A DNA stretch of 64,000 nucleotides from Candidatus Baldrarchaeota archaeon (GCA_019056805.1 DXJG01000002.1:285103-349102); one strand, 5' to 3'. Positions 34,858 to 44,283 are shown, numbered from the stretch's first letter. The notes: generated by a model from the sequence alone, not told the origin. Translations and numbers: made by a program.

Positions 34858-35418
34858 TCATTTTTTAGAGAGATACTTTTTAAGATCCTCCCCTATTTTC
34901 TGTTTTCTCCTCTCCTCAATGCCTTCTTTTAAATATTTTGAGGACAATCCAAAATATTCCTTTGATAATTTAGTAAGTGAAATGTAAATTACTCCTTCTT
35001 TATTTTCTCTAGCTATGTATCCCTCTTTTTCAAGTCTTTTAAGATGCGTATAGGCGTGTTTTCCAACTTTTTTAACGATCTCTGCTTGGGGGATAGATTG
35101 TTTTAACGCCAATAAACTTAAAATTTTTAAATCTGTTTTGGTGAGCGGAAACGGAGATAAATCAATAACATAAGGTGTATATTCAGATTTTAATTGCATA
35201 ACAGCCATATCATCAATAAATACTATTTCTATTGCACTCTCTCTTTCATCATACTCTCTTATTAATTCCTCTATAATTTTTATTACTCTTTTTGGAGTTG
35301 TTTTTGCTTTTTTAGCTAGTGTTGTTACTTTAACGGGTTTGCCCGCAGCATAAAGTACTGCTTCTACAATAGATTTTTTACTTAAACTACTAAGCTGGCT
35401 TGACAAATATTTCACCAT
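34858..35418 (-). CDS. scpB: Chromosome condensation protein ScpB
   Basis: This 186-residue ScpB forms dimers with two winged helices. SIVEAVLYAAGKPVKVTTLA is the standard start, PFPLTKTDLKILSLLALKQS opens the second winged helix, and YTHLKRLEKEGYIAR follows. It binds ScpA and stimulates the SMC ATPase. The start overlaps scpA by 29 nt. A basic tail, RRKQKIGEDLKKYLSKK, ends the protein. Confidence 0.9.
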   Translation of the reverse strand: MVKYLSSQLSSLSKKSIVEAVLYAAGKPVKVTTLAKKAKTTPKRVIKIIEELIREYDERESAIEIVFIDDMAVMQLKSEYTPYVIDLSPFPLTKTDLKILSLLALKQSIPQAEIVKKVGKHAYTHLKRLEKEGYIARENKEGVIYISLTKLSKEYFGLSSKYLKEGIEERRKQKIGEDLKKYLSKK

Positions 35419-36049
35419 CTTCTGTCTGATATATACTAATCTTACCTTCTAATTCAAGATACAGGAGACATAGAAGAGTTCTTATAATTTCTAGTTTTTC
35501 GTACCCCAATATAATATCTCTAAAAGCTATGTTTTTTGAACCCTTTTTGTAAAGGTCAATAATTTTCTCGTATACTTCACTAAGAAATCTTTCTATATTC
35601 ACCCTTTGCTCATTAAATCCAATAGTACTTTTAATATGTTCTTCCAACGCTTTTAAACGCTCATTAGATTTTCTCTTATCTTTAGTTTCCAATTCCATAA
35701 ATGCCAAAAGAAAATCCATTAACATGGGTTTTCTTCCAGGAACTCTAATTGCTGGAAACATGTACTCTACTTCTTTCTCACGATCTAACTCTTCAATAGT
35801 TGTCTTTTCTTCCAATGTTTTTGGAGGTGAAAGTATATAATTTACTTTTTGATGAAGAATGTAACTCAAGCTTGAAAAGCTTTTTCCAAGCAATCCTAGG
35901 GACATATCTCCCTTACGATATTTTTCCAAAGCTTTTTCTAGGAGGGGTATGATTTTAATGACCCAAGGATTGTTTTTATAAAATCTAGGGAAGAAAAGCC
36001 ATGTATCTTCTTCTTGATTGAAAAAATCTTCTTCATTGTTATTGACCAT
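35390..36049 (-). CDS. scpA: Chromosome segregation kleisin ScpA
   Basis: This 219-residue kleisin bridges the two SMC heads. The early region NNPWVIKIIPLLEKALEKYR fits the N-terminal helices that touch the coiled coil. The C-terminal winged helix is DIILGYEKLEIIRTLLCLLY followed by LELEGKISIYQ. The middle is longer and more charged than in bacterial ScpA. It starts inside the last codons of smc. Confidence 0.87.
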   Translation of the reverse strand: MVNNNEEDFFNQEEDTWLFFPRFYKNNPWVIKIIPLLEKALEKYRKGDMSLGLLGKSFSSLSYILHQKVNYILSPPKTLEEKTTIEELDREKEVEYMFPAIRVPGRKPMLMDFLLAFMELETKDKRKSNERLKALEEHIKSTIGFNEQRVNIERFLSEVYEKIIDLYKKGSKNIAFRDIILGYEKLEIIRTLLCLLYLELEGKISIYQTEDGEIFVKPA

Positions 36050-39000
36050 ATTTTTTCGCCTCCTCTAATGTCAATTCTATAACTTTGCTAAGTCCGTTTC
36101 TTCCAGTCACTCCAATTAACTTATCAGCCTCAGACATTGTTACGTCGCGAAGAGTTACTACTATGAATTGTGATCTGTTAGCCATTTCCCTTATCAACTT
36201 TGCAACCTTTTTAGCATTAGCATCATCAAGCGCAGCATCAATTTCATCAAGAATATAGAAAAACGAAGGTCTAACATGTTGAATAGCAAAAATCAAACTC
36301 AATGCTGTAAGAGTTTTTTCTCCTCCACTCATAACCTCAATAGATTTTAACTTTTTCCCTGGAGGCCTTGCAAATATTTTCACTCCACCTTGAAACGGGT
36401 CTTCAGGATTTTCTAAAACTAAACTTGCCTCACCTCCACCAGACAAAGTACTAAATATATCCCTGAAACTTCTCGACACTTTATCAAAAGTATTCATAAA
36501 AACTCTTTTCTTTTCCACCTCAATTTTCTGTAAATGTTCCTCTAAGGCAACTTTTTCACTTCTAACCTCCTCAAACATTTGTTTGAGCTTTTCATATCTC
36601 TTTCTTACTTCTTTAAATTGCTCTATGGCTTTCATATTTACTGGTTCAAGCTGTCTTCTCTTATTCTTTAACTCTTCGATTTCTCTTTCTAAACTATAAG
36701 GATCCATTATTCTTACAGTCTCGGGCAAATCTTTCTTTCTCTCTTCAAGCTCTTTTTCAAGTGAACGTAAATCATCTTTGGCTTTTTCAAGTTTAATAAT
36801 TATTTGAGTAATCTCGTTTCTCAGTTTTTCCAAATCTTCCTTTATAAATTCGTAGTCGCGTCTCTTTTCTTTTAAAGTTTCTCTCAACTTTTCTACTTCA
36901 TTTTTTAAATCTTTTATTTCGTCAAGGACTTTTCTTTCAAGCTTAGACAAGTTCTTTACTTCTTCTTCTTCATATATTGCTATTTCTTCACCCAACTTCT
37001 TAATTCGGTCTTCTAAACTCTTTATTTCTTCTTCTGAGCGACATATTTCTTCTTTTAATTCCTTTTCTCTTTCAACTAATTGGTTTAACCTACCTCTCTT
37101 ACTTGCTAAATCGTAATTTATCTCTTCTAATTTCTTTCTAACTATTTCTACCTCTTCTTCTTTCTGCTTAATTTTTTGTTGAAACTTTTTTGCTTTTATT
37201 TTCTCTAGCAACACAGTAAGTTCCATCTCAACTTTCTGCTTCTCTCTTACTTCTACTTCAATATTTCTTATTTTAGATCTTACTTCTGAAAGTTCTTTCC
37301 TTTTTTGTTCTATTAATTTGATTTTTTGTTCAATCTTCTGCTGTTGTTCCTCCAATTTCCTTGTTATGTTCTCTATTTTTATATGTAACTTGTCTAGCTC
37401 CTTATGTTTTTCATTTAATGCATCAAATACCTTCTTTCTCTCTTCCCTAAGAGTATCTAAATCTTCAAAAAGCCTTTTCCTAAGTTCTTCCATTTCTCTT
37501 TTCCTGGCTTCTAATTCAGTAAGCACACTTTCAAGTTTATTTGCCTCCGCCTCTAAATTAAAAATTGACACTTTTTCCCTTCTAGTAAATCCTCCACGAA
37601 TTACTCCCGAAGCCTCTATCACATCACCTTCAAGCGTAACTATCTTTACTCTTCGTTTTCTCGCCACTTTTCTTGCCACATCAAGATCCTTAACTATAAC
37701 GGTTCGACCTAAAAGATACTCAAAAGCAGGTCTACACTGAGGAGGAAACTCAACAAGATCAACAGCTATATCTAAAACATCTTTCTCATCGAACTCATCA
37801 ATGAATATTCTTTTAGGCCTAAGAAGATTCAAAGGGAGGAAAGAAGCTCTTCCGAGTTTTTTCTCCTTTAGGAATTTGATACATTCAGCAGCTACTTGGT
37901 CATTTTCAACAATTATATAGTTGACTTGATTTCCCAAAGCTGCATTAATAGCTAAGAGAAATTTTTCATCAACATTTAGAAGTTCCCCAACGGTCCCGAT
38001 TATACCAGAAATTTCACCACGGTCCCTTAATTCAAGTATTTTCCTTATTGCAACGTACTGTGCAGATTCTCTTAAAGCTTCAAGTTGGCCCTCTATACGC
38101 TTTAACTTTCCTCTTAACTCATTATATTCTAAAAAGATCGCTTTTAGTTTCCTATCAACTTCTTCGATTACTTTTCTTTTTTCTTCAACTTTTCTCTGAA
38201 TTTCTGCATTATTCTTTCTCATTTCATTTATTTCAAACCCTAAACGATCTTCTTCCGATCGCATAGACTTTAATTTCGCCTCAAACTGCTCTTGCATTTT
38301 CTTAAAAGAACTTATTTCCTCTTCTAAATTAGCAATTTCATCTAACAAGAATTTTTCCTCGGTTCTAAGGGAAGAAAGAGTAGATTGAAGCTTTGAAAGT
38401 TCCTCTTTAATCATTTTTAATTTAAATATGGCATCTAAGCCAGCTTTAGAAGCTTCCTCTCGAACATCTTCAAGTTCTCTTAACTTTTCTTTCAAAACGT
38501 TCTCTGTTTTTTCCTTTTCTTTTTCAAGTGTTCCTATCTCTTTTTCCAATGCAACGATATTCCTCGAAGTATCCTTAAGTTTTTTAAACAAATCTTCTTT
38601 TTTACTAAGCGTATCTCTCAGTTTTTCTTCAAGCATTTTTAAAGAAGATTTCTTACCTCTTAACTCTGCTCTAAGATTAGATAATTTTTCCTTAACGTTT
38701 CCAAGTCTTTCAGAAATATATTGTTCAACAATTCCACGTTTAGCTTCAAACTCTTCTTCTAAACTCCTGATTTCAGCCAATAACGCCTTTTCTTTTTCCT
38801 GCACCTCAGATAAGTTTCCTTCAACCATCTTTTTCATATGAAATAATTGCTCTACCTCATCCAACTTTATAGCATGCCTACTATAGGTAAGAAGAGCTTC
38901 TTTTTGCTTTATATCTTCGCCTAAGGCAATATAGTATAGAGCTGTTTCCCGTTCTTCCTTAACTCTTTCAAACTCTCTCTGAACCTCTGCAATAAGTAAC

Positions 39001-39581
39001 TTAACTCTTTCAAACTTTTCCGATATTTCCCTAAGCTCTTGTTCTGTTTTCAATTTCTCCTCTTCAAAAACAGAGACTTCGGAAACCTCTTCCAAAAGCT
39101 GCCTTACTTCTGTAGGACTCATAGTAGCAAACTTAGTTACCTCACCTTGAAAAATGAAATTATAACCTCCAGGAGAAAATCTTAAACTATCTAAAAGCCC
39201 CAAAAGCTCAACACGTGTAGCTCTCCTACCATTAATCCTATAAATAGTACCTCCTTTCTTTCTCACAATCCTCGTAATAGAAATTTCCTCACCACCGAGG
39301 GGAAGCTTACCATCAGAATTATCCAAAATTAAAGTAACACGAGCCATATCAGCAGGTTTCTCTTTTTTAGTACCGACAAAAATTAAATCACTAAGACTTC
39401 TAGCTCTCATTCTCTTAGCGGAAATGTCTCCCAAAACAAAAGACAAGGCATCAATCACATTACTTTTACCAGCACCATTAGGACCAACAATAACATTAAA
39501 TCTCGGGCTAAAACTAATACTCACTTTCCTATTTCCAAAACTTTTGAAACCATAAAGCTCGATACGCTTAATATAAACCAA
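36039..39581 (-). CDS. smc: SMC chromosome partition ATPase
   Basis: This 1180-residue SMC protein has the complete set of parts. Walker A is VGPNGAGKSNVIDALSFVLG near residue 32. Two long coiled coils are separated by a hinge at about residues 510-660 (ISGIIGTVGELLNVDEKFLL, then LGRTVIVKDLDVARKVARKR). The signature is MSGGEKTLTALSLIF and Walker B is FFYILDEIDAALDDANAKKV. Dimers entrap DNA loops and compact the chromosome. The order smc-scpA-scpB in one operon is found in many euryarchaea and some other archaea. Confidence 0.97.
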   Translation of the reverse strand: MVYIKRIELYGFKSFGNRKVSISFSPRFNVIVGPNGAGKSNVIDALSFVLGDISAKRMRARSLSDLIFVGTKKEKPADMARVTLILDNSDGKLPLGGEEISITRIVRKKGGTIYRINGRRATRVELLGLLDSLRFSPGGYNFIFQGEVTKFATMSPTEVRQLLEEVSEVSVFEEEKLKTEQELREISEKFERVKLLIAEVQREFERVKEERETALYYIALGEDIKQKEALLTYSRHAIKLDEVEQLFHMKKMVEGNLSEVQEKEKALLAEIRSLEEEFEAKRGIVEQYISERLGNVKEKLSNLRAELRGKKSSLKMLEEKLRDTLSKKEDLFKKLKDTSRNIVALEKEIGTLEKEKEKTENVLKEKLRELEDVREEASKAGLDAIFKLKMIKEELSKLQSTLSSLRTEEKFLLDEIANLEEEISSFKKMQEQFEAKLKSMRSEEDRLGFEINEMRKNNAEIQRKVEEKRKVIEEVDRKLKAIFLEYNELRGKLKRIEGQLEALRESAQYVAIRKILELRDRGEISGIIGTVGELLNVDEKFLLAINAALGNQVNYIIVENDQVAAECIKFLKEKKLGRASFLPLNLLRPKRIFIDEFDEKDVLDIAVDLVEFPPQCRPAFEYLLGRTVIVKDLDVARKVARKRRVKIVTLEGDVIEASGVIRGGFTRREKVSIFNLEAEANKLESVLTELEARKREMEELRKRLFEDLDTLREERKKVFDALNEKHKELDKLHIKIENITRKLEEQQQKIEQKIKLIEQKRKELSEVRSKIRNIEVEVREKQKVEMELTVLLEKIKAKKFQQKIKQKEEEVEIVRKKLEEINYDLASKRGRLNQLVEREKELKEEICRSEEEIKSLEDRIKKLGEEIAIYEEEEVKNLSKLERKVLDEIKDLKNEVEKLRETLKEKRRDYEFIKEDLEKLRNEITQIIIKLEKAKDDLRSLEKELEERKKDLPETVRIMDPYSLEREIEELKNKRRQLEPVNMKAIEQFKEVRKRYEKLKQMFEEVRSEKVALEEHLQKIEVEKKRVFMNTFDKVSRSFRDIFSTLSGGGEASLVLENPEDPFQGGVKIFARPPGKKLKSIEVMSGGEKTLTALSLIFAIQHVRPSFFYILDEIDAALDDANAKKVAKLIREMANRSQFIVVTLRDVTMSEADKLIGVTGRNGLSKVIELTLEEAKKYGQ

Positions 39582-39844
39582 CGATAACCCCCGACCTATT
39601 ACACATCAAAAACTCCAAAACAAATAAAAATCATTTGGTAAACCCAACATAATACCACCACATACATACAAGAATCTGACCTGCTTCCTTCGCGCTTTCT
39701 CTCTAATAGATGATAAGAAAAAGCGTCTCACACAGTTCATAGTTTTACTGAAACATAATTAAGAAAATTTTTCCGTAACATAAGAATCGAATTGCATCCA
39801 TTTAAAGAAAACTATTGGACTCATGTGCTCAAAAGAATTTGAAA

Positions 39845-39948
39845 TGGTAGCCCGGCCCGGATTCGAACCGGGGTCTCCCGTACACATTGAATTGATGTGT
39901 ATCTCGGGGTCCAGAGCCCCGAAGGCTTGACCGCTACCCCACCGGGCT
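39845..39948 (-). tRNA. tRNA-Gln(CUG) with non-canonical intron, CCA encoded
   Basis: The acceptor stem is AGCCCGG/CCGGGCT and the T arm is CCCGG-TTCGAAT-CCGGG. The anticodon stem is CGGGG/CCCCG around loop CTCTGGA, giving anticodon CUG. The discriminator A and the CCA end are encoded (39845-39848). After the anticodon stem the variable region is 32 nt instead of the 4 nt normal for this tRNA. It contains a perfect 7-bp hairpin. Removing 28 nt (39875-39902) leaves variable region AGAC and an ordinary cloverleaf. Confidence 0.93.
39875..39902 (-). other. 28-nt intron in the variable region of tRNA-Gln
   Basis: The intron holds a hairpin TACACAT-CAATTCA-ATGTGTA. On the exon side CCCG pairs with CGGG, with 3-nt bulges AGA on each strand. 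That gives a relaxed BHB (helix-bulge-helix) with cuts AG/A. The outer helix of the full motif is not clear. The site is after tRNA position 45, not the canonical 37/38. The GAGA on both sides lets the cut slide a few bases without changing the product. Confidence 0.8.
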
Positions 39949-40309
39949 TCACAGGTTTCTAAATGTTTTATTTGTTTGCGTTATTTATTTTTTATGTTTT
40001 TATTAGGTTTATTTGCGGATTGTTTAAATATGTATAGTATTGGTAGTGGTTTTTTGTAGTGCAGTTTTGGCACAGAGTCGTTATGTTTATTGTGTTTTGT
40101 TTTATTTGGCTATGTTAAAAGGTTGTATGTTTTATCATTTGAATTTTGGAGTTTTCCTTTCAGAGTAGGGAAAATTCACGCTTTTTATTATTGTTCTTCT
40201 TGACTTCATTTTTGCTTGTTTTATTTTTTAAGAGGAGGATTGATAAGTCGTAAGTTTATTAAGGGTTCTTGCCTGTTAGGGTAGTGGTAAGTTTATTAGA
40301 GGGATTAAA
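39949..40309. other. Gap between tRNA-Gln and dtd2 with a direct repeat
   Basis: This is a T-rich stretch without a convincing gene. GTAAGTTTATTA occurs twice, at 40250-40261 and 40287-40298, just before the deacylase gene. A 14-codon ORF from TTG 40241 with GAGGAGG upstream could be a leader peptide, but it is too short to trust. Confidence 0.4.
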
Positions 40310-41146
40310 ATGCCAGTTATCGTAACGTCTGAGAAAGATATGGCTAGTCTTAATATTAAGAATAGGCTTTTAGAACTTTATGATTTCACGGAAACTGGGG
40401 ATTTTTTTGAGAATTCTCCAATTTATAAGTTTGCTGATATTCTTCTTATAACTACGGTTAAGGATTTAATTTATGCTGATCACTTAGAAGAAAATATTAA
40501 GGCTGATTTGTTCGTTTTTGCTAGTCGTCACAAGTCTGTTTCAGGGACTCCCGCTCTATTGGTACATTCACCTGGTAATTGGACTGATGAAGCTCTTTAC
40601 GGTGGAAATCCAAGAGAACTTTCAGTAGCCCCTCCCCAAGCTATTAAGGAAGCTTTAATCGAATTAGCGAATCAAAAGGAAAAACTTGATTTAAACAAGT
40701 ATGATGTCACGTTAGAAGTTACTCATCACGGACCAACTTCTATGAATACACCTCTTGTTTTTGTTGAGCTTGGTAGCAGCGAGAGGGAGTGGAAGGATCC
40801 GGTTGCTGCTGAGGCTGTTGCCCATGCATGTATTAAAGCCGCAAAGTCTTTAGATAAGATGTATAAGATTGGGGTTGGTTTTGGTGGTCCACATTATGCT
40901 CCTCAATTTACAAAGGTTGTTTTGTTTTCAGAGTTTGCAGTTGGACATATAATTCCAAATCACGTTTTCGATAAAATTGATAGGGATATGGTGGTCAAAG
41001 CCGTTGAAAGAACGAGCGGTGAGGTAGAATATGCTCTTTTAGATTGGAAAGGACTGAAGAAAAATCATAAGGACTTTCTTATTCCTATACTTGAGGAGTT
41101 AGGTTTGAAAATAGAAAGAACTCAAAGAATTAAAGGAAGAAAATAA
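40310..41146 (+). CDS. dtdA: D-aminoacyl-tRNA deacylase, archaeal/plant type (DTD2)
   Basis: This 278-residue enzyme removes D-amino acids wrongly attached to tRNA. The archaeal and plant type is recognised from FASRHKSVSGTPALLVHSPG, LEVTHHGPTSMNTPLVFVE and GVGFGGPHYAPQFTKVVL, all with the conserved histidines of the zinc site. The C-terminus ends RIKGRK. GAGGGA precedes ATG 40310. Its stop lies next to the stop of the converging aminotransferase. Confidence 0.94.
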   Translation: MPVIVTSEKDMASLNIKNRLLELYDFTETGDFFENSPIYKFADILLITTVKDLIYADHLEENIKADLFVFASRHKSVSGTPALLVHSPGNWTDEALYGGNPRELSVAPPQAIKEALIELANQKEKLDLNKYDVTLEVTHHGPTSMNTPLVFVELGSSEREWKDPVAAEAVAHACIKAAKSLDKMYKIGVGFGGPHYAPQFTKVVLFSEFAVGHIIPNHVFDKIDRDMVVKAVERTSGEVEYALLDWKGLKKNHKDFLIPILEELGLKIERTQRIKGRK

Positions 41147-42304
41147 CTATTTTATTTCATTACACTTTAAAGTTTTCACTAAGTTTACTAGTTCCTCTAT
41201 TTCTTGTTTAGTATTGTAGAAGTGTGGTGATACTCTTATTGCATTCAATCTAAGCGATACTACAATGTTATTTTTTAGAAGGTTATCGTACATTTCCTTG
41301 ACGTTTTTACAAGTAAAGGATACGATTGCCGTTTGGGGCTTATCTTCTTCAAGAGGAGTTACTATCCTTACATCTAGATTTTGAAGCTGTTCTACCAAAT
41401 ACTCTGCTAGTTCTAAATCTTTCTTTTCGATACGTTTTATCCCTATTTTGTGGATGTATTTTAGCGATTCCAAAAGGCCTTGTATTCCTATAAAGCTTGG
41501 TGATCCTACTTCAAACCTCCTGGCTGTATCAGCTAATTTAAACCACCTATAACCATAGTTGTCGGGGTCTTCGTCACTTCTCCACCCGACATATGCTACA
41601 TCTATCTCATCTATGAGTTCCTTACGAACGTATAGAAATCCTGTTCCAATTGGAGAAATCAGCCATTTAGCGCAGGCACATGCAAGAAAATCTACGTCCA
41701 TTTTCTTTACATCGATGTCTAGCATTCCTACACCTTGTATACCATCTACAACAAGATATGCACCATGTGCATGTGCAGTTTCAGCTAAAGCTTTAAGATC
41801 ATGTTTAAAACCATTTTGAAATTCAATCCAGGAAACAGCAACAACTCTTGTTTTTTCATTAATCTGTTTTTCATATTCCTCCAGTGGTACTTTTCCACCG
41901 ATGCTTTTAGTTATTCTTATTTCTAAATTATGTTTTTTCGCTTGGTTTTGCCATGGAAATATGTTTGCTGGAAACTCTAGATCATTCAGCACGATGTTTT
42001 CTCCTCTCTTCCATTTTATACCATTTGCTACGATGTTTAACCCTTCGCTTGTATTAGATGTGATTGCTATTTCTTCTTTCTTAGCTCCTATGAGCTCAGC
42101 TATCAATTTCTTTACTTGTTCAAGCTTTTCTTCCCATTCCCTCCAGTAAATGTTACCGTACATTCTTTCTTCGTCTAAATATCTTTTCATAGCTTCTATT
42201 GTCTGTTTGGGAAGTAAACCTACTGAGGCAGTATTCAAATAATTATATTTCTTGATTGCTGAGAAGTCCTTTCTTACCTCATCTATCTTGGAAACTATTG
42301 CCAA
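41147..42304 (-). CDS. Class V aminotransferase (cysteine desulfurase-like)
   Basis: This 385-residue PLP enzyme has YLNTASVGLLPKQTIEAMKR at the start, ITSNTSEGLNIVANGI for the cofactor phosphate, VDGIQGVGMLDIDVKKMDVD and the lysine in ACAKWLISPIGTGFLYV. TTG 42304 is eight bases after GGAGG. The sequence lacks an obvious catalytic-cysteine loop, so it may be a selenocysteine lyase-like, isopenicillin epimerase-like or kynureninase-like member and not a true sulfur donor. Confidence 0.85.
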   Translation of the reverse strand: MAIVSKIDEVRKDFSAIKKYNYLNTASVGLLPKQTIEAMKRYLDEERMYGNIYWREWEEKLEQVKKLIAELIGAKKEEIAITSNTSEGLNIVANGIKWKRGENIVLNDLEFPANIFPWQNQAKKHNLEIRITKSIGGKVPLEEYEKQINEKTRVVAVSWIEFQNGFKHDLKALAETAHAHGAYLVVDGIQGVGMLDIDVKKMDVDFLACACAKWLISPIGTGFLYVRKELIDEIDVAYVGWRSDEDPDNYGYRWFKLADTARRFEVGSPSFIGIQGLLESLKYIHKIGIKRIEKKDLELAEYLVEQLQNLDVRIVTPLEEDKPQTAIVSFTCKNVKEMYDNLLKNNIVVSLRLNAIRVSPHFYNTKQEIEELVNLVKTLKCNEIK

Positions 42305-42509
42305 AATGTTTTCCTCCCATTGTTTGATCGGTTATAACTTAGACACGATACTTTAACTTTCTTATCATAATCCTAACTATGGAATTTTCTTTCTTTTTAG
42401 ACTTTTTAAAATTCGGATATTGCTTTTGGCATGTTTACTATTGTTTTTAAATTTAAAGAAAATTGTATGTAATTTGTGTAATAAAACCCCAGAGAGTTTA
42501 AGTTTCAAG

Positions 42510-43163
42510 TCAAATAATTCTTTCTCCTATCTTTATGCCATCCTTAGTAATCTTTAGTTCGTAGAAGTCTGTATGAGGAGCTAAGGGATTTTTCTTTACT
42601 CTTATTCCTCTTTCTATTTTCAGCCATTTAAGTAATTCCTCTATCTCAATGACTACATCCGATTGTTCTTCAAACATCGCAAGAGCCCTTGGTTTAGAAA
42701 GCTTCTTATCTATGGTAAATATCCCAGTGACTTCCTCTTTCTTCAAAATATTAACAACGTCCAAGAAAAAATTATAGATTTTTTGAGAACCATGTAAAAT
42801 TAAAAGAGGTTGAAGTATCTCTATGCTACCAAGCTTGTTCTTCTTTGCTTCCTGCCTGATAGCGAAGCTTATCGTATAGAGTTTATAGAGGTCAACGGTC
42901 TTATATCCCAATTCCGTAGATGTTATAATTGTAAGTCTGGTTTCATCCTCTACTCCTCTACTTTTTAGAATTTTCTTGATATCTCGCACTCTACTCCTTC
43001 CAAGAATCAAAAAGACGTTTTCTCCACTTTTCAAGGCCTCAGCAACAAAGTTCGTTGCTATTTCTTCACCAAGTTCACCTATAGTTTCGATTAAAACGAT
43101 CCTTCCTTCCTCAACACCACCGCCAAGTAACTCGTCTAACTTTGAAATACCAGACGAGAACAT
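42510..43163 (-). CDS. RecA/KaiC-like protein with a lost Walker A
   Basis: This 217-residue protein begins FSSGISKLDELLGGGVEEGR, exactly like KaiC-family ATPases, but the P-loop position reads IETIGELGEEI. The GxxxxGKT motif is gone, so it probably cannot bind ATP normally. Later blocks (VFLILGRSRVRDIKKILKSR and TIDKKLSKP) hold the fold. It follows the intact KaiC-type gene by six bases, so the two may form a regulatory pair in which this one is the inactive partner. Confidence 0.78.
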   Translation of the reverse strand: MFSSGISKLDELLGGGVEEGRIVLIETIGELGEEIATNFVAEALKSGENVFLILGRSRVRDIKKILKSRGVEDETRLTIITSTELGYKTVDLYKLYTISFAIRQEAKKNKLGSIEILQPLLILHGSQKIYNFFLDVVNILKKEEVTGIFTIDKKLSKPRALAMFEEQSDVVIEIEELLKWLKIERGIRVKKNPLAPHTDFYELKITKDGIKIGERII

Positions 43164-43169
43164 GAGTAA

Positions 43170-43865
43170 TCACGTGAACAACCTTTCTTCACTATAAACT
43201 TCTATACCTTGAGACGTTATACGATAAGGTCTTATTTGCTCGTCGAAATCAGAACCCCTAATCTTTCTTATTCTTATACCTCTTATTGTCTTGCCTTGTA
43301 TTTCATAATTTAAGAGCTCGATTATACCGCTTACAAGGAAATCTTCGGCGGATTCTTGAGTCCTTTCTGTTGTTAAAATAACTGTTACATTAAATTTTTT
43401 GAGCATTTGGAAAAATATAAGCAAATTTCTTCTATACTCTATTTCCTTTTCAGCTGCAAGTTCGAGCATGGTGATCGGATCGATTACGACTCTTGAAGGT
43501 TTGATTTGTTCTAATGCTTGCTCTAATGCTGTTCTTAATCCTTGTAGATCTGGTGAAAAATCTCTGAAAAATAGATCACCAAATATCGCTAGCTTACCTG
43601 TAGGAGATGCATCTATTATATGAAAGTTTGGATATTCGTCAAGGTTCATGCCGAGAAGTTTCATATTCTCTTTAATTTCTTCTGTTGGCTCTTCAAGTGT
43701 CACGTAGATTACATTTTCTCCATTTTTTACCCCGGTATATAAGAATTGTATGCTAAATATTGTTTTACCAGCTCCTGGCCCTCCTTTTACCAAATAGATT
43801 CTGTTTGGAATTAGACCGCCTTTAAGCATAGTGTCAAGACCTTTAATACCAGTATGAATTTTCGT
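43170..43865 (-). CDS. KaiC-family ATPase, probable ACG start
   Basis: This is a RecA-type ATPase with Walker A KGGPGAGKTIFS and Walker B RVVIDPITMLE. The first ATG (43829) would cut off conserved N-terminal residues. In the same frame upstream the protein continues as KIHTGIKGLDTMLKGG, the normal family start. No ATG, GTG or TTG lies before it, but ACG at 43863-43865 is six bases from GGGGGAG. The start is therefore either a rare ACG or a base change. The family includes circadian and signalling ATPases. The full product is about 231 residues. Its promoter has a palindrome. Confidence 0.82.
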   Translation of the reverse strand, partial: TKIHTGIKGLDTMLKGGLIPNRIYLVKGGPGAGKTIFSIQFLYTGVKNGENVIYVTLEEPTEEIKENMKLLGMNLDEYPNFHIIDASPTGKLAIFGDLFFRDFSPDLQGLRTALEQALEQIKPSRVVIDPITMLELAAEKEIEYRRNLLIFFQMLKKFNVTVILTTERTQESAEDFLVSGIIELLNYEIQGKTIRGIRIRKIRGSDFDEQIRPYRITSQGIEVYSEERLFT

Positions 43866-43888
43866 TATGAACTCCCCCTTACTTAGGT

Positions 43889-43920
43889 CTCAAAACACCC
43901 TTTTGAGTATTTAAATATAA
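43889..43920 (-). promoter_or_regulatory. TATA box and palindrome before the KaiC-type gene
   Basis: On the minus strand the TATA-like TATTTAAATA is followed at once by CTCAAAAGGGTGTTTTGAG (43889-43907), two perfect 7-bp arms with a 5-nt centre. It would cover the zone between TATA and the transcript start and is a likely operator. A GGGGGAG ribosome site follows. Confidence 0.55.
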
Positions 43921-44283
43921 GGGTCGTTTTCAAGATATATATATTGTGTTTATTACAACAATGAAATGTTACTAAAACACTGATTTGCCATATCACTGCA
44001 GTTGTTATCGTAAAATAAGTAAAAGATATCGTTTTCTCACTCTATCGGAAGTTTTAATCCTAATAAAAATTTTGAATGACCTTTACCATCTTTTTCTTTG
44101 ATCACTGCAATGTCAATAAATCATCTTGACTTTTCCTGGTGGAACTAAATTAAGTGTTAACCGTTTCCACAAGAGTTACTCTGATAATTTATGAATTCAG
44201 GCGAAGAACTATTTTACTCACAATAGTAAGTAGATTTAAAATTATTTGCATTAAGAATAGTGAGGACAAGTTGAGGTGATATG
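43921..44283. other. Gap between divergent KaiC-type and beta-lactamase-fold genes
   Basis: Nothing coding is seen. The right end carries a probable promoter (TTTAAAATTATTTGC near 44235) and the GAGGTGAT ribosome site of the next gene. No guide RNA or tRNA pattern was found. Confidence 0.4.
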
